DNA from: Heracleum sosnowskyi
Taxonomy: Eukaryota > Streptophyta > Magnoliopsida > Apiales > Apiaceae
Assembly (NCBI GenBank): GCA_030848705.1
Contig: CM061243.1
Location: 10,255,044 to 10,319,043, forward strand
Direction of reading: 5' to 3'
DNA: 64,000 nt
In this document: piece after piece, positions 23,401 through 34,376 of the stretch
Layout: every line of letters begins with the position of its first letter
How positions within the stretch are numbered: the stretch's first letter is position 1
Position numbers and translations under genes: made by a program
Notes under the pieces: generated by a model
Seen by the model: the letters and a program-made list of their open reading frames with translations, nothing else
Told to the model about the DNA's origin: nothing
The model's database searches: none

Positions 23401-25320
23401 CAAGTGTACTGATTGTTTGATAGATTGATTTTCTCAAAATTCAAATTCCAAATTATGCTTCAAAATAAATAATATAACATCAATATTAAAGTTTGATTTG
23501 AATAAAAAAATTTGATACAAACTCTTTTAATGTATAAATATCTTTTTATATGATATAATCTTGATCGTCTATTTTTAAAATATTAAATTTAACGATCGAC
23601 TTTATTTTTTCACGATAATCCAAAACTTAAAGTAAAATCACACTTAATTTGTCTTGTGTGATTAACTATTGCTTCATATATATGTCCATATACCGCACAT
23701 GATTTTTCCATTTGATTTTTATCAGATGTTCTCCACAGCAAAGAGGGACCAAGATCAAGTCTAGTGTCAAATTATCTCATTTTGCTATCCTTGATTCGTG
23801 TTTTGTACATATGTCACTATTTCACCATGCAGTTTCATATTTTAATTTTGATCATATCGGCTTGTGAGTTGCGACAAAAAACTATTTTTCATTGTAAAAT
23901 CTTAGTTCTGGAAATTTTCTATATGACACAAAAATACTATATAAAATAATATGAAAATTTAGTGTTTGTGTTTGTATTTTGAGGATACGATACGAAAATA
24001 CATGAATACGAATGTCCATTACCGAGATTTAGTGTCGGTTTCGTATTTATCCTTAAGGTACACGACACGAAATAGATGAAATAAATAAATAAATATGTAT
24101 TAATATTTATATTAGATGTATTAACATTTTTATTCGATAGTTAACATTTATTTATAAGATTATACTTAATTTTATAATATTATTTGCAAAAAATATGTAG
24201 ATATATATTTTTTAATACATATTTGTAAAAAATTTACCAATAAATTTTAATTTTTAAATAATTTTATTTATTTATTTTTATTTTTATTTTAAAATTACAC
24301 GAAAACACAATATTAAGATACACGAATGCAAAAATACGAATACGAAAGTACACGAATCTTAAATGGGTCAGTTTTGGGTTTAACATTTATGTACAAGAAA
24401 CACGAAAATACACAACATAAAAATATATGACACGAAAAAATTGTCATGTTTATAAAATCCGAGTACATATGTATATATTTTGACATAATTACAATTAAAA
24501 ACCTTCAAATAACAAATTCAGTATAAATAAAATGATAGATAGTTCTATTTAACATTGATATTGGTTTATTTTTATGCTTATCACATATTTTTTATTCATA
24601 TAAATAAATTGGATGCTTCTAATTACATTAACTCTTAGATTTTATGCTCAATATCCAAGGATCTTATAGTGAACGAAATTTATGTAATTAATCATTACAA
24701 AAACAAAAATAAAAAGTAAACTAAAATTTTTAAATACAATCAATCAGAAAAGGCCAAAAGAAATTAGGGAGTGAGACGGGAGAAAACAAACATTGTTGTG
24801 CTACTAAACTTGTGATTGTTTACACATTATAATGACGAAGTAAACTTAATTAGAAAAAATATATTATACAAAAATATTTAATACCTTTAGGCTATGCATA
24901 TCAAAGAGATTTGATCTTAAAAATTGACGGGAATGAAGTCGAAGCAGAGATGATGCTCCACAACCTTGCAAAATTCAAAGAAAATTGTTTAGAACTACGA
25001 AATCAAATCTGAACCACCCGCATCCACAACCAAGACTGACCAAAGCAAAATAATAATGCAAAAACATGCAAAAACGAATGGGAGTAAAAAAGAGATGAAA
25101 AAGCAGGTTAGGGGGTGTTTCAATATATACACATACTTTGTTATGTTCCCTAAAATACAACCTTAATAAATGAAATTCAAGGCAATGTCAGAGCACAAAC
25201 TTTATTTATTTCCTTAAAAATTAGAAGTTAAACTTTATGGTTTCGGTGTACATTTTTTTATTATGAATGACCTTTAATTTATAGGTGTTTGTAAGCTGAA
25301 TAACATGGAAATCTATTCTG
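23400..25320. other. Gene-free AT-rich interval
   Basis: Includes 24000-24460, rich in CACGAAA/TTTCGTG words in both orientations, possibly a decayed inverted-repeat element. No coding sequence recognised. Confidence 0.35.
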
Positions 25321-25327
25321 TTTAAAA

Positions 25328-25780
25328 GTAAAGAAATATTATAAAAGAAAAGTTTTATCAAGTTTGAAAATAATAAAAGAAAGTTCTATCAAGTTTGAAA
25401 ATAATAAAAGAAAGTTCTATCAAGATTGAAAATAATAAAAGAAAGTTTTATTAAGATTGAAAATAATAAAAGAGAAAATTTCAAAGAAGTTCTATCAAGA
25501 TTGAAAATAATAAAAGAAAGTTTTATCAAGATTGAAAATAATAAAAGAGAAAATTGCAATTAACATAAGATCTTAAAAATTCGAAAATAATAAGGAAGTT
25601 GTAATTTTCTAAATCAAAGAAAGTTCTATCAAGGTTGAAAATAATAAAAGAAAGTTCTATCAAGATTGAAAATAATAAAAGAGAAAATTGCAATTATTAA
25701 CATTCAAGTTTGAAAATAATAAAAGAAAGTTATATAAAGTTTGAAAATAATATCCGTCCTACAAAATTGAAAATAATAAA
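25328..25780 (+). repeat. 31-bp minisatellite
   Basis: A 31-bp unit (AAAGTTCTATCAAGATTGAA then AATAATAAAAG) is repeated many times with small variants and a few longer spacers containing GAGAAAATTGCAATTA. It lies just inside the 5' end of the Helitron complex. Confidence 0.88.
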
Positions 25781-27280
25781 GGAAGTTGTAATTATTAAAA
25801 TTAAAAAGTGTGAAAAATTGAGAAAATTAGAAAAATAGAACGGAGCGATTCTAGAGGCGCCACCTCACCGCCCCCTCTTCTCCTTTATATAAGTATATTG
25901 ATTGCAGTAGCAAATGGTTGACAGACAAATTACTTTAAGGCAAAAAATAATAGTCCAATTACAATGATTTGTTAGACTAATTGCAACAATGGAGGCCTTT
26001 ATTGCAATAATTTTATAGCAGTTGTAATGGTTATTTGCAACATATTTGGACCCTATTGTAACAACTTATAAAAATAAAGATGAATGGTTCCCTTTGAAAA
26101 TATTACTAGCCAGGCATAAAAACCACAAATCCAAGCAAAACCAAATATCAATATCATTTTATAGAAACCACAAATTGCCAACAATTGAAAAATAGCACCA
26201 TGACTATTATGACATCGTCATAAAAACAATCCAAAAGGTAAGTCAAGACAAATCAACAATTAAAGTCTTGTCGCATACACTTAATTAGTTGGCAAAACTA
26301 CAAAGTCTTGTGGCATACAGTTAGCTACAATTTCGGTTCAATATTGTATAAAGTACAAGATGTTAACAAATAATCAGGCTCTGATAATGTTTGTCCAGCT
26401 TTCATAAGATTTGCAGATTTTTTGCATGTATGTTGACCAAAGTATGTAATGTTGAACATTCTGTTGTCATCTTCCAGTTATTGAACTTTTTTAAGAGCTT
26501 AGCAACCTTGTTCATGCTGATATGTGCATCTGAAGTAGCATTTACATTTAAAAATCAAACTTAGTTAGAACTCAAGAACATTATTTGAGATCATATCTAT
26601 TAATATATACTTTGAGTTAGAATCCAAGAACTAAATTTACTTAAAAAAGACCGAAAGTGAAAGCATAATAGTCTTTTCCACTTATGCTTTGACGAGCGGC
26701 AGGGGAAATGCTATGTTCCAATGTACTGCGTACACTATATGGTATCTAATCTTAATTTAATAAAGTAATTTTTGATTATATTGATTACCAAAGTATTTTT
26801 TTTTTGTCGAAAATTTAAAATTTCATGAAATTGCTAAAAAAAATTAAAGGGTACCTGGGATATTTGGAGTTGAGTATACCTTTCTGTCCATTATCCGTCC
26901 ATGAATAGCCATCTTCCAATTGGGAAGAAACACTCCTTGAATCTAAATTTGTCCAAACTTGTCCCTGAATAGCAACGATTTTTAAGTAATTTTTTCATTG
27001 TGCGTTACAATAGCCAATATATGGTGTAGTGTTAGTTTCCTACATCAGTAAAGATTTTAAAGTAAATTGAGATATTTTCGAATCTTTAATATTAATAATT
27101 CAAAATTTTGAGAAAATTAGAAAAATAGATCGAAGCGATTTGAGAGGCGCCACCTCACCGCCCTCATTTTCACCTTTATATAAGTACTAGTCGACTAAGC
27201 CGCGCTTCGCAGCGGCCCTATAATATTTTTCTAAATTTTTAAATAGTAATTATTAAAGAAAAAAATATAAGATCAATCAA

Positions 27281-27740
27281 TCTATACTATCTATCTATAC
27301 TATATTATTAAATAAGAAACATAAAAGGTTTTGGTACCTTTTTTTTTGGTAAGGTACGGTACTTGCCTTATTTAACTGTATTTACTTAATTACTCTTACT
27401 AAATTATTAACAAACACTTTAATATTTATTTTTTGATACGATATTTATTTTACTAAATGACCTTATTTTTTCTTAACAAAATCCGGTTAATACCCTATAC
27501 TTCGTTCGAGTAACAGCCCTATTAATAAACATATTTTAATGACCTAATTATTTTAAAAAGTTATAATAATTAAAATAAATTTAACTATTCTAATTAAAAG
27601 GCATTTCCAAGACCTATTTACCGGGACCAGTTTAGGGCCTATTTATTTTAAAACAAATTTTAATGCTTTTAATTATTTAAAAAAGTTTACCTATTTTAAC
27701 ATGTCAACTTATTTTTATCAAATACAATCAATAAAATTTA
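27281..27740 (+). mobile_element. Helitron type A, 5' portion
   Basis: TCTATACTATATTATTAAAT at 27294 repeats the type A start, and the following blocks keep family order up to AACATGTCAACTTATTTTTA. The terminal stem-loop and CTAG are missing. Confidence 0.55.
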
Positions 27741-28250
27741 AGTATTAACCACCAATTCAAACTTCAACTATTCGTATTATCACAAAAATTACAAATTTCT
27801 TAAATATCTCTGGATTTTATATGTCGATTTTGTGTCATGTTTTTTGAGTCGACGCCCGTTGCATAAGTACATACAAATAAAAAATACTAAAAATATGCAA
27901 TAATAAAATTTAAGTATTAAGCACCGCTTCAAACATCAACTATTAGTATCATAACAAAAATTACAAATTTATTAAATATCCTTAGACTTTATATGCCAAT
28001 TTTTTGTCATACTTTCTTCAACCCGCGCTCATTGCACTAAATACATATAAATTAAAAATAATAAAATTAAGAAACAATAAAAATTTAATTATTAACCACC
28101 GCTTCAAACTTCAACGATGTGTATTGTCACAAAAATTATAAATTTATTAAATATTCTTAGACGTTATAATAAAACTTTTTAAGTGCATATATGTGCATCA
28201 TTACAATATAAAATGTTAATCATGCAAACATAATCGATTTTTATATAATC
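27733..28250 (+). repeat. Three tandem units of about 173 bp
   Basis: Units begin AAAATTTAAGTATTAACCACC at 27733, with variants at 27905 and about 28080. Each continues through CAAACTTCAACTATT and ACAAAAATTACAAATTT. Divergence is moderate. Confidence 0.75.
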
Positions 28251-28691
28251 ATTGTCTTTCCTGTGAATCTAGGTAAGTAAGAGATTTCAATGTTAGTTTA
28301 GTTAAGAAAAAAACTTTACATTTGTTTAATTGAATTCTGAACTTGATTGATTTTTATATATTTATTGTTTTACTATGAATTTGAATGTAAATAAAGAAAT
28401 TTAATTCTCTAAATATGATTAATTAAAAAAATTATGAGATAATTGTATTGAATAACTCTAATTAATTCCCAAAATCAAAAAAAGAATATATCAAAAACTA
28501 TATAAAAAGATAACATTCAATATAATTATTATTAAACATAAAAATCAACTAAAACAAATTAGAAAATATTGTATCCACACACTCTTCTTCTTCTTGTGCA
28601 CTTGTGCAGCCTATTACAATATACAATAGGTCTCTATTTGTGTTCCAACTTGTGCTAAACCCTATCAAGGCATATATACTTAACATATCCA

Positions 28692-28877
28692 ACGTTAGAA
28701 AAATTCTGTACCTAAGCGTTTTCAAATTCATATTTTCAATAGTACGGTTATAAAAGTTTATAAAAGTTTACATACCTACTTATTTTTGCATAAATTTTTC
28801 ATCAGTATGGTTAGATTTATGAAAAAATTGATAAAACCGTGATTTTAAGCCGCTTAGGTACAGAACTTTTCTACCGT
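28692..28877. mobile_element. Short inverted-repeat (MITE-like) element
   Basis: ACGTTAGAAAAATTCTGTAC then CTAAGCG at the left, mirrored by CGCTTAGGTACAGAACTTTT then CTACCGT at the right, with about 130 bp between. No target duplication identified. Confidence 0.5.
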
Positions 28878-30242
28878 GACAGGTAGATTCTCTTTACACA
28901 AATCAAAAAACTAACTGATTAACAATAGTTTTTAAGTATGCACATATATAACCTACAAAACCTCAAGTTACAGATGTTAGAAAGAAGAAAATAAATTAAA
29001 ATATACAAACAGTTATCATCAATATACAATGTTATTAAGGCACACGAATTATCATAAAATCCTCAAAATTTTGACGTGAAGAGAACTAATTAGTATGCCA
29101 TTTTTTTATAGACAATTTAAGATATAATATGAAGATTAAATAAAGATTAAATTTTAAATAGGATTATAATATAAAGATTAAATCCTAAATAGGATTGTAA
29201 TATAACGTTAAAATAAATATTTAATTCTAAAAAATATTGATTCTATATATTTATTGTCTTCCCTATAAATTTGAATCTAAGTAAGATAATTTAATTTTAT
29301 TGAATAAAAATATAGAAACTCTAGAAAAATATATTAAATTTAAATATGATTTAATTTAGTTGAGAAAAAAAGTTAATTTTGTTTAATTAAATTTTAAATA
29401 TGATTGACTTTTATATATTTATTGTCTTTTCTGAAAATTCGAGTGTAAATAAGAAATTTCTTCCCTAAAAATTCGAATGTAAATAAGAAAATTTAATTTT
29501 ATTGAATTAAAAATGAGGAGCTCTAAAAAATTAGATAAATATGAAGAATTCTTATTTTTACTTATATAGTTATATAGTTATTTTTACTTATAAAGAATTT
29601 TTACTTATATATAATTTTTACTTATAAAGAATTTTTAGTAAAATTTGAAGAATTCTTCTCCTTTACTTATATAGTTATTTTAACTTCTTATCCTTTAACA
29701 ATACGAATATTTTTTGGCTTTTCTACTTCTAATATGTCTTCCAGATAAATTCAAACTCTTCTACTCTATTAATTCGAACACTTATTCTACTCCTAATATG
29801 TTAAAACACATTTTTTGATTTATTAATATTTCAGATTCTAAAACTTTAAGAAAATTAGAAAAATAGATTAAGACAATCTTAGATACGCCACATAAGCTTC
29901 AGCGTTTAGTTAAATATGAAGAATTCTTCTCCTTTACTTATATATAGTTATTTTAACTTCTTATCCTTTAACAATACGAATACTTTTTGGCTTTTCTACT
30001 TCTAATATGTCTTCCCGATAAATTCAAACTATTTTTCTCTATAAATTCGAACACATATTCTACTCCTAATATGTTAAAACACATTTTTTGATTTATTAAT
30101 ATTTCAAATTCTAAAACTTTAGAAAAGTAGAAAAATAGACTGAGACAATTTTAGATACGCCACATAAGCTCCAGCGTATCCTCCTAAGCTCCAGCGTATC
30201 CTCCTTTATATATATTGATTGATGATCGATGATTGATGATTG

Positions 30243-30440
30243 ATTATAGTTGTTTCCGAAATTAAAACATGATTCTGAAAATAAAATTCTAGGTAATACA
30301 TAATTTAAGCACATATATTTATGCGCGCAGTGCTTATAAATATTTTTTAATACAAAAGGGTTTTTTATCAATTACTTAAAATAGTAACGATTAATGAAGT
30401 TTTAGAATTTATTTCCTTTATCGGATCGAATTGTATTTTC
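30243..30440 (+). repeat. Upstream segment of cold-shock gene, inverted copy at 42455-42648
   Basis: ATTATAGTTGTTTCCGAAAT through TCGAATTGTATTTTC is found in reverse complement at 42455-42648 with a few small differences. It lies about 320-520 bp upstream of the coding start. Confidence 0.88.
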
Positions 30441-30638
30441 TTGTTGGCAAGAGAAAAAGTGAAACTATTATTACCTTTCTTTTCCTTTTTTGCGCAGCAC
30501 GGCAAGGAGTCTCTCAAAAAGGAGAAAGGGAAAGAAAAAAAACACCGCCAAGGCGGCAACACGATGCAAAAGGAAGGAAATCCAAAATCAATAGGCTATG
30601 TGTTTAGGGTTTCCGTCCCAGCTTTGCATCAAACATCT

Positions 30639-30650
30639 ATATATACCCAC
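30639..30650 (+). promoter_or_regulatory. TATA box of first cold-shock gene
   Basis: CTATATATACCC about 115 bp upstream of the ATG. It is followed by a CA-rich leader (CACACAAACATACAAGCACC), a usual plant arrangement. Confidence 0.6.
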
Positions 30651-30759
30651 ACAAACATACAAGCACCATCACATTATTCTATCGCGAGATTTATAGAGAC
30701 TTGATTATACAATATTCAAAGAGAGAAGTAGTTTACTATACTTTGTTTTTTCATAATCA

Positions 30760-31416
30760 ATGGCTCAAGAGTATCCTAAATTTCAAGGTGTGGTCCTTCG
30801 ATTCAACAACCAGAAGGGCTACGGATTCATCAAACCCGACAACGAAGCCGATGACTTGTTTGTTCACCACTCCGATATTAATTCTGAAGGCTTTCGTACT
30901 CTCCGCAAGAACCAATCCGTTGAGTTCTTCATCCAAATCGACAAGCAAGAGAATAAAGCAAAGGCCATTGATGTTACCGTGATCAAAGGTTCTCCAATCA
31001 AGAACGTTCGTAATGGTGGTGGACGTGGCGGTGTTAGAGGAAAGGCTATTGAATGTTATAATTGCGGAAAGTATGGACACTTTGGTAGGGATTGTTATGC
31101 TATGGACGGTTGTTATAACTGCGGTTATAATGACCACTTAGCTAGGGATTGTACCAATGCCAGTTATTGTCTTAACTGTGATGGTGAGTTTGGACATACA
31201 ACTAGGGATTGTAAGAAGACTCGTTCTCGCCGTAATGGAGGTTGCTACAATTGTGGTGGAGTTGGCCACTTTGCTAGGGATTGTCCAAGTGCTACTTACG
31301 GTGGTAAAGGAGGTTCCAACGGTGGCGGCGGAGGTGCTAAACGTGAAGGAGTCAAGTGTTTTAGCTGTGAGAAGGAGGGGCACTTTGCGAAGAATTGTCC
31401 AGACTTGAAGAAATAG
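30760..31416 (+). CDS. Cold shock domain protein with five CCHC zinc knuckles (plant CSP/GRP2 type)
   Basis: A single exon of 218 residues. Residues 8-75 form a cold shock domain with RNP1-like KGYGFIKP and RNP2-like LFVHHS, which bind single-stranded nucleic acid. A Gly/Arg linker (NGGGRGGVRG) follows, then five zinc knuckles: CYNCGKYGHFGRDC, CYNCGYNDHLARDC, CLNCDGEFGHTTRDC, CYNCGGVGHFARDC and CFSCEKEGHFAKNC. The third has five rather than four residues between the second Cys and His. A Gly-rich spacer precedes the last knuckle. Plant members act as RNA chaperones in cold and developmental responses, in nucleus and cytoplasm. The start is chosen because the domain begins at residue 8 and a TATA and leader fit. 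A paralogue is at 54482. The frame is intact, so the gene is probably functional. Confidence 0.93.
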   Translation: MAQEYPKFQGVVLRFNNQKGYGFIKPDNEADDLFVHHSDINSEGFRTLRKNQSVEFFIQIDKQENKAKAIDVTVIKGSPIKNVRNGGGRGGVRGKAIECYNCGKYGHFGRDCYAMDGCYNCGYNDHLARDCTNASYCLNCDGEFGHTTRDCKKTRSRRNGGCYNCGGVGHFARDCPSATYGGKGGSNGGGGGAKREGVKCFSCEKEGHFAKNCPDLKK

Positions 31417-31437
31417 AGCTAGCTGCCTTATCTCTTC

Positions 31438-31447
31438 AATAAATAAA
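31438..31447 (+). terminator. Polyadenylation signals of first cold-shock gene
   Basis: Overlapping AATAAA hexamers begin 22 bp after the stop codon, the near-upstream position expected in plants. Confidence 0.55.
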
Positions 31448-31787
31448 ATTCTAGTACTTTATAATATCTTTACATATGTCATACTAAGGATTTGATTATA
31501 CAAGAATTAATTGTTGGTTTATGTTAAATCAGTTGTTTACTTACGTTGTGCTGCAGTGGTTCCCATATATTTTTACTTCATATCCAATTTTATTATGTTA
31601 ATAATCAATATGATCCTTGAAATTTTACTTATGGTTATGGCACCAACACGGCCATCAGGACAATTGGTGAGCAATTGTGATCAACAACGATTACCTGAAA
31701 TTTAGCCAAAGTCGATTCCAAAAGTTCTATGTACACTATTGAACTATGAAAGTTTATATAAAAGATCTTCGATTCAGGCTCAAATCA
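31448..31787. other. 3' flank of first cold-shock gene
   Basis: No coding sequence or element terminus seen; the 3' UTR probably ends within it. Confidence 0.4.
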
Positions 31788-32959
31788 TCGATATATATAT
31801 ATAAAGCAGGATACGCGGGAGGTTAGGTGGCGCCCCTAAGATTGTTACAATCTATTTTTCTAATTTTCTAAATTTTTTGAATTTTAGATACTAATAAATC
31901 AAAAAATATCATTTAAATATTAGAAGTAGAATAGGTGTTCGAAATATTGAGGAGAATAGTTCGAATTTATAGCGAAATCGAAGTTCAAGTAGAATAGGTG
32001 TTTGAATTTATAGAGGAGAAGAGTTCAGATATAAAAGAAGTATTTGTAATTAAAAGTGTAGAATAAGCGTTTGTAATACATAACTAAAATTTTTATTTGA
32101 AGTAGAATATATGTAAAGTTGTATATGTGTTTTTTCAACGAAAGAGTGGCTCATTAGAAAAGAGTATGGTAACATAAAAATTAATATATAAGACAAGTAT
32201 ATATTCAATATATTAAATTTGAGAATTTGATATTAAAAAGAAAAACGTGTTTCACGGGAGCACGGCTTATTAGCGAGGACCGAGTAATTTTCATAATTTA
32301 ATTGATAGAGTTTTTTTTAAAAAAATTATTACGCTGCCGCGAAGCGCAGCTTTGGCGCCCCTAAGATTATTTCAATCTATTTTTCTAATTTTCTAGAATT
32401 TTTGAATTTTAGATACTAATAAATCAAAAAATATCATTTAACATATTAGAAGTAGAATAGGTGTTCGAATTTATTGAGGAGAATAGTTCGAATTTATAGC
32501 GAAGTTCGAAGTTCTGTTTGAAGTAGAATATGTGTTTGAATTTGCAGAGGGTAAGATTTCAAATATAAAAAAGTACTTGCAAAATTCTATTTGAAGTATA
32601 ATAAGTGTTTCAATTTATAGAGGAGAAGAGTTCAGATATAAAAAAAGTACTTGTAATTAAAAGTTCTGTTGGAAGTAGAATAAGCGTTTGTAATACATAA
32701 CTAAAATTTCTATTTGAAGTAGAATATATGTAAAGTTGTATAGGTGTTTTTTTAACGAAATAGTGGATCATTAGAAAAGAGTATGGTAACATAAAAATTA
32801 ATATATAAGACAAGTATATAGTCAATATATTTAATTTGAGATTTTGATATTAAAAAGGAAAGCGCGTTTCATGGGAGAACGGCTTATTAGCGAGGACCGA
32901 GTAATTTTCATAATTTAATTGATTATTACGCCACCGCGAAGCGCGGCTTTTTCAACTAG
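31788..32959 (+). mobile_element. Chimeric Helitron type B, two bodies and one complete end
   Basis: Starts near TCGATATATATATATAAAGC. A first stem-loop (CGCTGCCGCGAAGCGCAGC) at about 32330-32352 is not followed by CTAG but joins directly to a second body (GGCGCCCCTAAGATTATTTC). This ends properly with CCGCGAAGCGCGGCTTTTTC then AACTAG at 32959. Confidence 0.75.
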
Positions 32960-33644
32960 TCAATATATATATATATATAGATATATATATAAAGGAAGAT
33001 ACACGGGAGGTTAGGTGGCGCCCCTAAGATCATCTCAATCTATTTTTCTAATTTTTTAGAATTTTAAATACTGATAAATAAAAAAATATCCTTTAACATA
33101 TTAGAAGTATAATAAATGTTCGAATTTATTGAGTAGAAGAGTTCGAATTTATAGCGAAAACATATAATTAAAAGTTCTATTTGAAGTAGAATAGGTGTTT
33201 GAATTTCTAGAGGGGAAGAGTTCAAATATAAAAGAAGTACTTGCAAAGTTCTATTTGAAGTAGAATATATAGGTGTTTCGATTTATAGAGGAGAAGAGTT
33301 CGGATATAAAAGAAGTACTTTCAATTAAAAGTTCTATTGGAAGTAGAATAATCGTTTGTAATACATAACTAAAAGTTCTATTTGAAGTAGAATATGTAAA
33401 GTTATATAGGTGTTTTTTCAACGAAAGAGTGTCTCATTAGAAAGGAGCATGGTAACATAAAAATTAATATATAAGACAAATATATATTCAATATATTAAA
33501 TTTTAGATTTTGATATTTAAAAGGAAAGCGTGTTTCATGGGAGGACGACTTATTAGCGAGAACCGAGTAATTTTCGTAATTTGTTTGATAGAGGTTTTTT
33601 TAAAAAATTATTACGCCGTCGCGAAGCGCGACTTTTTCAAATAG
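32960..33644 (+). mobile_element. Helitron type B abutting the previous one
   Basis: TCAATATATATATATATAG starts at the very T that follows the previous CTAG. The 3' end has the stem-loop GTCGCGAAGCGCGAC and TTTTTCAAATAG, a mutated CTAG. Structure otherwise as at 8509-9364. Confidence 0.75.
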
Positions 33645-33884
33645 TTTGATTAAAGAGGTAAAGTATGTGTATTGGCTTTGACTTTTGAGGGTTCTAATTC
33701 TCTAGAACCATCTTTTTGATATAATTTTTCATGAAAAAGATTAATACTAATATGAATGTATTGGTTGCAAACTATGGCTTGCTGTGGATTAGCTTCCTAG
33801 TTCCGAATGTTTGTACAAAATAATAGAAAATCAGATTACATGAATCTGAGTAATTTCAAATATATAATCTCCTATATATATCAA
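33645..33884. other. Short unassigned gap between Helitrons
   Basis: No gene or repeat recognised. Confidence 0.35.
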
Positions 33885-34376
33885 CTAGTTGAAAAAGTCG
33901 CGCTTCGCGGCAGTTTCATAATCAATACTATTATATAATAGATGAAACATTAAAAGTTTGGTTGGTCAGTATGTTACGTTGTGATTTTACTAAATTGCCC
34001 TTACTGGACTTTACTTCGTGTTTTTACTTAATTAACTTACTTATTTATAGAAATATATTATTAAATAATAATATTACCTATTTATAACCAATTACCTTCT
34101 TCACCTAAAATACATTATTTTTTCTAACAAATTCCCCTATTTTTTCAAATATATCACGGGCAATTACCTTTTTTTAACTAAAACGTGTTAATTTTTCTAT
34201 TTTTTCCTTACTAAACCCCTCTTTTTCCAAAAATATCACGGACAACCTTTAGTTATTTATTTTTAAACCTATTTTAATATTATAATTATTTTTTAAAAGT
34301 TTATCTATTTTAACATGCTTACTTATTTTTCTTAACAAATGCAATTACTGAAAATATTAAAAAATATAAATAATCA

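Larger units (their letters stand above)
16201..25901 (-). mobile_element. Helitron type B complex inside the CACTA element
   Basis: The minus-strand 3' end is at 16204-16201 (CTAG, stem CCGCTGCGAAGCGCGG). The matching 5' end is at 25901 (reversed: TCAATATACTTATATAAAGG). Flanks A16200 and T25902 fit an AT target, and the CACTA subterminal words continue on both sides. The interior holds more than one copy: 5' blocks (GGCGCCAC..CACCGTCC) recur near 19140-19196 and 21880-21918, and a 3' stem-loop without CTAG is at about 22938-22965. This suggests repeated insertion or end-bypass/duplication events. No Rep/helicase. Confidence 0.7.
15972..27031. mobile_element. Non-autonomous CACTA (En/Spm-type) element, 11 kb with nested insertions
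   Basis: The left end reads CACTACACCATAGATCGC and the right end, reversed, CACTACACCATATATTGGC. Both are flanked by TTA (15969-15971 and 27032-27034), the 3-bp duplication of CACTA elements. The sequences outside join into one continuous Helitron (...AAATTGTATATTTA / GTTTCCTACATCAGTAAAG). Subterminal DNA at both sides is rich in GCAACA/TTGCAAC words. No transposase frame was found. Most of the 11 kb (16201-25901) is a Helitron complex that landed inside; the original element is only about 1.4 kb. Confidence 0.88.
27187..30218 (-). mobile_element. Helitron type B (3.0 kb) inserted in the end of another
   Basis: The minus-strand 3' end is at 27190-27187 (CTAG, stem CCGCTGCGAAGCGCGG). The 5' end is at 30218 (reversed: TCAATATATATAAAGGAGG). 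A duplicated, decayed 5' block is at about 29840-29905. It contains a type A Helitron piece and tandem repeats. No coding sequence. Confidence 0.7.
13546..30222 (-). mobile_element. Minus-strand Helitron type B, interrupted by several insertions
   Basis: Read on the minus strand, the 3' end is stem-loop plus CTAG at 13549-13546 with flanking A on the + strand. The body runs through 13546-13815, resumes after a LINE at about 14747-15971, and resumes after a CACTA element at 27032-27186. That last part contains the family 5' block (GAGAAAATTAGAAAAATAGA then GGCGCCACCTCACCG). The terminal few bases appear displaced to about 30219-30222 by another Helitron inserted at 27187-30218. The nesting is supported by continuous alignment across each insertion with sister copies at 16201 and 21440-21920. 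Confidence 0.72.

Noticed and set aside
30757..31137. 126-codon minus-strand frame opposite the first cold-shock gene
   Set aside because: Antisense shadow of the cold shock domain coding sequence.
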